Shown: piece by piece, positions 58,065-64,000 of the stretch
Layout: every line of letters begins with the position of its first letter
Position numbering within the stretch: position 1 is the first letter of the stretch
Source: Ginsengibacter sp963792025
Lineage (GTDB): Bacteria; Bacteroidota; Bacteroidia; Chitinophagales; Chitinophagaceae
Direction: 5' to 3'
DNA: 64,000 nt
Assembly: GCA_963792025.1 (NCBI GenBank)
Contig: CAWBUS010000006.1
Span: forward strand, 62,001-126,000
Position numbers and translations under genes: made by a program
The notes under the pieces: model-generated
The model's database searches: none
The model's input: only the letters and a program-made list of their open reading frames with translations
Told to the model about the DNA's origin: nothing

Positions 58065-59243
58065 TTGAAAGATAATCGCAGAGATTTTATTAGAAAGGGA
58101 GCTGCAGTAGCCGCATCGTTATCACTCGGCACAATAGGTGTTGCCGCTTCAACAGACTTGAATAACCGGTCCGGAAAATATAATATGGATGCTAAAAAAC
58201 CAGATGCTAAAATTGATTACATTAAGGATGCGGGGATGAAATTATGCCTTGCCTATTTTGCCGGAAAGGAACCACGTAAAATTCAACTGGCCAAACAAAT
58301 GGGCGTATTGGGTGCGGTTGGCGGAATTGATCCAAAAATGGTTGGGGTGGACACTGCCAACAATTGGGAGTTTGATGTAATAAAAGCTGTAAAGGAATCA
58401 TGGGATAAAGAAGGATTGAAACTAACGGTAATCGAAGGTCCTCCGTCACTTAGTACAAAAACCAAACTCGGCCTTCCAGGAAAAGATGAAGAGATCGCCA
58501 ACTTCATCACCTTGATGAAAAACATGTCGCAGGTTGGCATTGATACCATTTGCTATAATTGGATGCCCCTGATAAGCTGGGCCCGTAGTGATAAAGCGAT
58601 GCCCGATCGTGGTGGCGCTTTGGTAATGGGCTTTGACATCAATAAAATGGAAGGTGACCCCATAACAGAATATGGAACACTAACACATGATTTAATGTGG
58701 AAAAACCTGGAATATTTTCTTAAGGCGGTCGTTCCCGAAGCAGAAAAATATGGCATTAAACTATCCATGCATCCTGATGATCCACCCGTAGACGCAATTA
58801 GGGGAGTGCCCCGCATCATGACGTCTGTTGCAGCTTTCAAAAGAATGATAGACATCTATCCAAGTCCCAATAACGGAATAACCTGGGATGGCACTTTTGG
58901 CGAAATGGGCGATGAAGGTAAACAGGAAGATCTGCCTGCTGCGATGGAGTATTTTGCAAAGAAAAATGTTATCTCGTTTGTTCATTTTAGAAACGTACGC
59001 GGATACAGGCAACACTTCAACGAAACATTTATAGATGATGGGCAAATGGATATGGCAAAGCTGATGCAGATATTATATAACACAGGTTATAAGGGACCGT
59101 TACGTCCCGACCATGTCCCAACAATGGCTGGTGATAGTAATAGTTTTCCAGGCTATAGCACTATAGGAACTTTGTTTGCAATTGGATATATAAGGGGATT
59201 GATCGATGCAGCAAGAGGGACAACTTTGACAGAAAAAGTATGA
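58065..59243 (+). CDS. Exported mannonate dehydratase-like (UxuA) TIM barrel
   Basis: This 392-residue protein (TTG start; a one-base loss could hide an upstream ATG at 58058) has a Tat-type leader RRDFIRKGAAVAASLSLG. It then carries the UxuA signature: LSMHPDDPPVDAIRGVPRIMTSVAAFKRMIDIYPSPNNGITWDGTFGEMG, VISFVHFRNVRGYRQHFNETFIDDGQMDM, GYKGPLRPDHVPTMAGDSN and GYSTIGTLFAIGYIRGLIDA. UxuA removes water from D-mannonate to give 2-keto-3-deoxygluconate. The leader is unusual for a UxuA, which is normally cytoplasmic. It follows the enolase-superfamily gene by 37 bases. Confidence 0.9.
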   Translation: MKDNRRDFIRKGAAVAASLSLGTIGVAASTDLNNRSGKYNMDAKKPDAKIDYIKDAGMKLCLAYFAGKEPRKIQLAKQMGVLGAVGGIDPKMVGVDTANNWEFDVIKAVKESWDKEGLKLTVIEGPPSLSTKTKLGLPGKDEEIANFITLMKNMSQVGIDTICYNWMPLISWARSDKAMPDRGGALVMGFDINKMEGDPITEYGTLTHDLMWKNLEYFLKAVVPEAEKYGIKLSMHPDDPPVDAIRGVPRIMTSVAAFKRMIDIYPSPNNGITWDGTFGEMGDEGKQEDLPAAMEYFAKKNVISFVHFRNVRGYRQHFNETFIDDGQMDMAKLMQILYNTGYKGPLRPDHVPTMAGDSNSFPGYSTIGTLFAIGYIRGLIDAARGTTLTEKV

Positions 59244-59285
59244 CATCATTTATGCAGAACAGTCAATCAAAAATTTTTGTCATTA

Positions 59286-59456
59286 ATTGCCGCGGGCTTC
59301 GGCCGGTGGAATAGTTTAACATAGTAAGAGGCTTTAGCCAAAAATATTTTGTACGATGAATATCAAATTATAAATCCTTTAAATGGTAATCCAAATTATT
59401 TGGCTAAAGCCGGTGACTATTTATTGAATTATCCACGACCTGAAGGTCGTGGCAAT
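59286..59456. repeat. REP/BIME-like palindromic element
   Basis: The 171-bp element has outer arms 59286-59312 and 59431-59456 that are imperfect inverted copies (both fold as GC-rich hairpins; the right one is a perfect 9-bp stem, CCACGACCT-GA-AGGTCGTGG). The inner arms 59330-59340 (ggctttagcca) and 59401-59411 (tggctaaagcc) are perfect inverted copies. There is no ORF inside. It occupies the gap between the UxuA-like and RraA-like genes. Confidence 0.7.
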
Positions 59457-59521
59457 TTGTTTTACAAGCGATTGAATATTTTTTTTAAAATGATAACCAA
59501 TAATAAATCACAACAATAATT

Positions 59522-60463
59522 ATGAATAAAAAATTTATATTAGTCACGGCGTTTGTGTTTACAGTATGTTACGCCAATGCCCAGCGTGTAGGTTCTTCAC
59601 CTGAATATATTAAAGCGTTAACAGCGGATTGGAAAGGAGAACGATTTGCAGATGGTCGCCCAAAAGTTTCTGATGCACTTTTAAGGAGATTGAAAAATGT
59701 TGCAATGGAAGAAGCGTGGGGTTATTTACGCGGCCAGGGTTATCAAAATCAATATGAAGGAAATTGGCAAATAATCAACCCGGATAGCGTAATGACAGGG
59801 CGTGTGGTAACCGCTCAATACATGCCGCTGAGGCCTGACTTTGCTAAATTAATAAAGCAACAAGGAATAGCCGAGGGGCGTGATTCTTCAGGAGGAACTA
59901 ATTCATGGCCGATAAACGTTTTAAAACCCGGCGATGTATATGTTGCTGATGGCTATGGAAGAATTATTGATGGCACACTCATCGGGTCGAATCTTGGAAA
60001 TGCCATTTATGCAAACTCACAAAACGGCGTAATATTCGATGCCTCGGTAAGAGATATGGCCGGGCTGAAGGAAATCAAAGGATTTAATGGTTGGGTTCGT
60101 GGTGTTGACCCCTCTTACCTTCAACAGGAAATGCTCACTTCTATCAATACTCCTATTCGGGTTGGGCGTGCTATTGTTTTGCCGGGAGATGTAGTACTTG
60201 CAAATCAATATGGAACCATTTTTATCCCAGCCAACTTGTTAGCCGGGTTAGTTATATCATCTGAAGTAACCGCACTTCGCGATCAATTTGGCTTTCAGCG
60301 CCTGAAAGAAAAAAAATATCTGGCAGGACAAATCGATAGCCGGTGGTCAGATGAAATAACAAAAGATTTTGTAAACTGGATCAATAATTATCCTGATGAT
60401 AAGTTACCGATGACAAGAAAAGAATTGAACGACTATCTAAAGGCACATAACTATAACGATTAA
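59522..60463 (+). CDS. Exported RraA-family (HMG/CHA aldolase-like) protein
   Basis: This 313-residue protein has a clear signal peptide (ending CYANAQR). The RraA core follows: PKVSDALLRRLKNVAMEEAWG, TGRVVTAQYMPLRPD, LKPGDVYVADGYGRIIDGTLIGSNLGNAIYANSQNGVIFDASVRDMAGL (keeping the R-D and D of the metal/oxyanion site), GDVVLANQYGTIFIP. Enzymatic relatives cleave 4-hydroxy-4-methyl-2-oxoglutarate or other 2-keto-acids with a divalent metal. Export is odd for this family, so it probably acts on a keto-deoxy acid in the periplasm. Confidence 0.87.
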   Translation: MNKKFILVTAFVFTVCYANAQRVGSSPEYIKALTADWKGERFADGRPKVSDALLRRLKNVAMEEAWGYLRGQGYQNQYEGNWQIINPDSVMTGRVVTAQYMPLRPDFAKLIKQQGIAEGRDSSGGTNSWPINVLKPGDVYVADGYGRIIDGTLIGSNLGNAIYANSQNGVIFDASVRDMAGLKEIKGFNGWVRGVDPSYLQQEMLTSINTPIRVGRAIVLPGDVVLANQYGTIFIPANLLAGLVISSEVTALRDQFGFQRLKEKKYLAGQIDSRWSDEITKDFVNWINNYPDDKLPMTRKELNDYLKAHNYND

Positions 60464-60505
60464 ACGAATTTTTATTTATTGTTAATAATTGATCAAAATA
60501 TTTGT

Positions 60506-61480
60506 ATGTGTTTCCTAAAAAAGTGTTTGGCTATTTTTCTCTTACCGGCATTGTTAACTAGCGCTACAACTTTTGTAACTCCTCCCGAAGCAGAGATCAC
60601 CAACGGATTAATCCGTGCACGCATTTATCTTCCCGATGCGAACAATGGATACTATCGTGGATCAAGGTTCGATTGGTCTGGCGTGATTCCTGAACTTACC
60701 TGTAATGGTCATTCCTATTATGGCCAATGGAATCCGGACTATGCTCCAAGAATTCACGATGCTATTATGGGACCGGTGGAAGATTTTTTACCCGTTGGAT
60801 TCAAGGAAGCAAAATCCGGCGATGGTTTTTTGAAAATAGGTATTGGAATTCTTCAGAGGCCCGATACTTCACCTTATTCGATTGTACCGCCTTATGAAAT
60901 TCTTAATGGCGGTAAATGGGAAGTTAAAACAAATGAGGCAAGCGTTGAATTTCAACATACTCTTAGTGACACTGCGTATTCTTATGTTTATAAAAAAACC
61001 ATCGAATTAATAAAAGGCAAACCAGAGATGGTTCTATCGCATACTTTTAAAAATACAGGTAAGAAGTTTATTGAGACTACCGTGTATGATCATAATTTTT
61101 TCATGCTGGACAGCCAATTAACTCAGCCAGGTTTTGTAATCACATTACCTTTTAATATTAACACCGTGGGTGGTAACGAGGATCTTGCCATCGTCGACAA
61201 AAATAAACTCATCTTTAAAAAAAAGTTGGCAAACAACGAACACGTGTACTATGGCGACTTGCAGGGATATAGTGATAATGCGAAAGACTATGTTATAAAA
61301 GTTGAGAATAAAAATACGGGCGCCGCCGCAAGTATTACATGTGATCAACCCCTGGCGAAATTAGCCTTTTGGTGTGCTTCAACTACAATTTGTCCCGAGC
61401 CTTTTATTCATATTAAGGTAAACCCTGGTGAAACTTTTAGCTGGAAAATTTTTTATAAATACTACTCACTAAAACAGTAA
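60506..61480 (+). CDS. Exported galactose-mutarotase-like fold protein
   Basis: This is a 324-residue protein with signal peptide (MCFLKKCLAIFLLPALL). I prefer the ATG at 60506 over a TTG at 60479. The body is all-beta with ITNGLIRARIYLPDANNGYYRGSRFDWSGVIPEL and TVYDHNFFMLD, resembling aldose-1-epimerase/galactose-mutarotase-like domains seen in Bacteroidota sugar-oxidation loci. No catalytic His/Glu pair was assigned. Its place between the RraA-like and PQQ genes suggests preparation (anomer interconversion) of the sugar for the dehydrogenase. Confidence 0.75.
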   Translation: MCFLKKCLAIFLLPALLTSATTFVTPPEAEITNGLIRARIYLPDANNGYYRGSRFDWSGVIPELTCNGHSYYGQWNPDYAPRIHDAIMGPVEDFLPVGFKEAKSGDGFLKIGIGILQRPDTSPYSIVPPYEILNGGKWEVKTNEASVEFQHTLSDTAYSYVYKKTIELIKGKPEMVLSHTFKNTGKKFIETTVYDHNFFMLDSQLTQPGFVITLPFNINTVGGNEDLAIVDKNKLIFKKKLANNEHVYYGDLQGYSDNAKDYVIKVENKNTGAAASITCDQPLAKLAFWCASTTICPEPFIHIKVNPGETFSWKIFYKYYSLKQ

Positions 61481-61495
61481 GAAATCAAATAATAA

Positions 61496-63688
61496 TTGAA
61501 CGAGAAATTATTGCTTTTTATTCCGTGCCTGTTAATCATAATGAGTTGCAAACACAAGGCGACTTTAATGGATGTGGGAAAAGATTACCCGGTGTACGGC
61601 GGTAATAAAGCGGGCAACCGGTATTCACCTTTAGAACAAATCAATTTAAATAATGTAACCAACTTACAGGTTGCATGGATGTACAATTCTGCGGGCGATA
61701 CTGATACTACTGATGTGAAACAACAGAGGCCCAAACAAATACAGTGTCAGCCCATAGTAGTTAATGGAATATTATATGGAACCTCAGCCGACCTGGATTT
61801 ATTTGCAATTGATGGAGGTACTGGAAGGCAACTATGGAAATTTGAGCCCTCGAAAGACGGGAAAAGATACAGGATGATCAATGTAAACAGGGGTGTTTCC
61901 TATTGGGAAAATGGTGATGATAAACGAATTCTTTACAGCGCAGGTGCCAGCTTGTTTTGTGTAAATGCCAACAACGGAAAACTTATTTCCACCTTTGGAC
62001 AAAACGGTAACGTCGACCTTCATGAAGGACTTGCACCGGATTCAAATCATGATGTGAGCCAGCTTTCAATATCCTGTAATACTCCTGGCATTGTTTCTAA
62101 AAATCTTTTGATTGTTGGCTCTGCAGTTTCCGAGTCAGGCGATGCTGCGCCAGGCAGCGTGAGGGCCTTCGACATCGTAACAGGTAAATTGCAATGGGTT
62201 TTTCACACCGTTCCTCATCCGGGTGAATTAGGTTATGACACATGGCCAAAAGATGCGTGGAAGACCATTGGCGCAGCCAATAATTGGAGTGGATTAACGC
62301 TCGATGAGAAAAGAGGTATTGTATATTTTGGAACAGGTTCACCAGCTTCAGATTTTTATGGCGGCAACCGGCAAGGAACCAATCTCTTTTCAGATTGTGT
62401 TGTTGCACTGGATGCGGCAAGTGGCAAATTGAAATGGTATTATCAAACGGTTCATCATGATCTTTGGGACCGCGACCTTCCGTGCCCACCGAATCTTTGC
62501 ACCATTCAACATAACGGCAAGGCAGTAGACGTAGTTGTACAGTCCTCTAAAGATGGGGTTATTTATATACTGGATCGCGACAAAGGCACGTCGATATTTC
62601 CCGTGGAAGAAAGACCTGTACCAACCGATGGCCTTCCCGGTGAACATCCATGGCCCACACAGAAATATCCTGTTAAACCATTACCACTTTCACACCAGGT
62701 TTTTACCGAGGCTGATATCACCGATCTCTCACCAGAATCGCATGCCTTTGTTCTAGCCCAATATAACAAGTATAAAACCGATAATAAATTTACTCCACCA
62801 AATACAACCGGCATATTACTTTTTGGCTACAGCGGCGGTGCCGAATGGGGCGGCAATGCTGTAAGTCCGGATGGCGTGCTGTATCAAAATTCAAACGACG
62901 ATCCGTGGATAACACAACTTACGGATACGGCCACACGAAATAGGGAATTTACTTCCCTATCTACGGGCAACATTCTTTACTTAATGAATTGCGCCGCTTG
63001 CCATGGACAAGATAGAAAGGGCGTTGGAACGGAATTCCCTAACCTTGCTAACATCGGAAAGAAACGCACCATAAACGAAATACAAAAGATTCTCAAAACG
63101 GGCGGCGGCAGGATGCCATCCTTCCAGAGACTTTCAGATGAAGAGCGTACAGCCATTACACATTATTTATTGAATATGCCCTCCAATATAAAGTCACCGG
63201 CCTTTAGTGAACATGGTGCAACAGCTTCAACTTCTCAGGTAAACGATAAAGAGTTTGGATTTAAGCCGGCTTATGTAAATAAAGTATGGAAGAAATTAAC
63301 AGATCAAAATGGATATCCTGGCATTAAACCACCGTGGGGTACATTAAATGCCATTGATCTTAACACAGGAGATTATTTATGGAGAGTTCCGCTGGGCGAG
63401 TATCCTGAATTGACTAAAAAAGGAATTCCTGTTACCGGTACTGAAAATTATGGCGGCCCATTGGTAACAGCAGGGGGATTGGTTTTTATTGCAGCGACCG
63501 GGGATGAGAAGTTTAGGGCATTTGATAGAAAAACAGGAAAGGTGGTTTGGGAATACCAGCTGCCCGCAGGAGGCTTTGCCACACCCATAACTTACGAAGT
63601 TGACGGTAAGCAATATATTGTGATAGCGGCTGGTGGCGCAAGAGGTGGTAAAGCAGGAGGAAATTATGTCGCTTTCACGTTAAAATGA
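61496..63688 (+). CDS. PQQ-dependent dehydrogenase with inserted cytochrome c domain (copy 2)
   Basis: This 730-residue paralogue of the enzyme at 53809 starts with TTG and a lipobox-like LLIIMSC, followed by propeller repeats (LQVAWMYNS, GRQLWKFEP, GKLQWVFHTVPHPGE, GKLKWYYQTVHHDLWDRDLPCPP). The heme motif CAACH is at about 499-503 with Met in GGGRMPSFQ, then PPWGTLNAIDLNTGDYLW and GKVVWEYQLPAGG. It is probably periplasmic and membrane-anchored. Two copies in one locus imply two sugar or alcohol substrates or two electron acceptors. It is followed 125 bases later by a YhcH-type gene. Confidence 0.9.
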   Translation: MNEKLLLFIPCLLIIMSCKHKATLMDVGKDYPVYGGNKAGNRYSPLEQINLNNVTNLQVAWMYNSAGDTDTTDVKQQRPKQIQCQPIVVNGILYGTSADLDLFAIDGGTGRQLWKFEPSKDGKRYRMINVNRGVSYWENGDDKRILYSAGASLFCVNANNGKLISTFGQNGNVDLHEGLAPDSNHDVSQLSISCNTPGIVSKNLLIVGSAVSESGDAAPGSVRAFDIVTGKLQWVFHTVPHPGELGYDTWPKDAWKTIGAANNWSGLTLDEKRGIVYFGTGSPASDFYGGNRQGTNLFSDCVVALDAASGKLKWYYQTVHHDLWDRDLPCPPNLCTIQHNGKAVDVVVQSSKDGVIYILDRDKGTSIFPVEERPVPTDGLPGEHPWPTQKYPVKPLPLSHQVFTEADITDLSPESHAFVLAQYNKYKTDNKFTPPNTTGILLFGYSGGAEWGGNAVSPDGVLYQNSNDDPWITQLTDTATRNREFTSLSTGNILYLMNCAACHGQDRKGVGTEFPNLANIGKKRTINEIQKILKTGGGRMPSFQRLSDEERTAITHYLLNMPSNIKSPAFSEHGATASTSQVNDKEFGFKPAYVNKVWKKLTDQNGYPGIKPPWGTLNAIDLNTGDYLWRVPLGEYPELTKKGIPVTGTENYGGPLVTAGGLVFIAATGDEKFRAFDRKTGKVVWEYQLPAGGFATPITYEVDGKQYIVIAAGGARGGKAGGNYVAFTLK

Positions 63689-63813
63689 AAGCTATTTTTT
63701 TGAGAAAGGGAGGCCTTCGAAGTAAATGTGTGAAAATTTTATGCGTTTATTCTACATCGTTAGCCAGTTAATAAATAATAAAAATTAAATCTTTCACCAT
63801 AAAAAACAAAACA

Positions 63814-64000
63814 ATGATTGTTGACACTTTATTGAATGCTGAAAAATACTTTTGCATTCATCCTTTATTTTCCAAAGCATTTGACTATATCAAAACACAA
63901 ACTCTTGAAACAATTGAAGTGGGGCGATATGAAATTGATGGTGACCGTTTGAAAGCAATTGTATCAGATAAACCCGGCATGGCTCCTGAAGAATCTGCCG
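63814..64000 (+). CDS. YhcH/YjgK/YiaL family protein, N-terminal part (runs off window)
   Basis: The first 62 residues, MIVDTLLNAEKYFCIHPLFSKAF and VGRYEIDGDRLKAIVSDKPGMAPEESA, match the beta-sandwich DUF386 family, found in sialic-acid and sugar-acid clusters. Its enzymatic role (anomerase or chelator type) is not settled. It continues the sugar-acid theme of the locus and runs beyond the window. Confidence 0.82.
   Translation, partial: MIVDTLLNAEKYFCIHPLFSKAFDYIKTQTLETIEVGRYEIDGDRLKAIVSDKPGMAPEESA

Noticed and set aside
62097..62489. 130-codon minus-strand ORF inside the second PQQ dehydrogenase
   Set aside because: Fully contained in an intact gene with strong motifs; no family resemblance.
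1..64000. tRNA, rRNA, CRISPR arrays, complete insertion sequences
   Set aside because: None was recognised by eye; no transposase-like ORF or repeat-spacer array appears in the window.

Overview
The window looks like the chromosome of a free-living Bacteroidota bacterium, probably Chitinophagaceae. The DNA is AT-rich by eye. One protein ends in a gliding-motility (type IX secretion, type B) sorting domain, there are SusD and ECF-sigma remnants, RR-DFLK Tat leaders are common, Shine-Dalgarno sites are not obvious, and one promoter fits the Bacteroidota -33 TTTG / -7 TAnnTTTG pattern. No rRNA, tRNA or CRISPR was seen.

Layout. 1-3.2 kb: a secreted redoxin-like fragment, a membrane methyltransferase-like protein, a broken trans-sulfuration enzyme and an acetyltransferase. 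3.3-14.9 kb (minus): branched-chain amino acid biosynthesis in the order leuA, double-ATPase ABC protein, leuB, [leader peptide and terminator], ilvE, ilvD, ilvB, methyltransferase, ilvN, VOC protein, ilvC. 15-19 kb (plus): a helical-repeat protein and two dehydrogenases that fit L-idonate/L-gulonate metabolism. 18.9-22.5 kb (minus): a two-gene module, nSTAND1 NTPase with a lectin-like DUF1566 tail plus an unrecognised partner. 23-26 kb: an ArsR-controlled SRPBCC/VOC/DoxX/aldo-keto reductase group. 26.2-28.1 kb: the gliding-motility protein. 28.3-31.8 kb: a permuted ATP-grasp / alpha-E / transglutaminase trio, then an aldo-keto reductase.

32.9-46.8 kb is a co-directional nine-gene mannan-utilisation operon (GH5 mannanase, Na+ symporter, GH130 phosphorylase, cellobiose 2-epimerase, sugar isomerase-like, NIPSNAP, TolB-like, GH3, GH27) with a divergent AraC regulator. 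The logic is that mannanase makes manno-oligosaccharides, the symporter imports mannobiose, the epimerase makes mannosyl-glucose, and GH130 phosphorolyses it. 46.9-64 kb carries a sugar-acid pathway: a hexuronate-type MFS carrier, KDPG aldolase and KDG kinase in the cytoplasm, and beyond them a series of enzymes with export signals (two PQQ dehydrogenases with cytochrome c inserts, an enolase-superfamily dehydratase, a UxuA-like mannonate dehydratase, an RraA-like aldolase and a mutarotase-like protein). Read together they suggest that sugars are oxidised and dehydrated outside the cytoplasm, and that the KDG-type product is then imported and split.

Quality caveat. About eighteen single-base indels and two in-frame stops interrupt otherwise well-conserved genes, and about fifteen of the indels read as +1 insertions. 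That bias looks more like uncorrected sequencing error than natural decay, so I give the reconstructed full-length limits for these genes. One junction, at about 50.65 kb, joins the start of an ECF sigma gene directly to the end of a susD gene and is either a large deletion or a misassembly.
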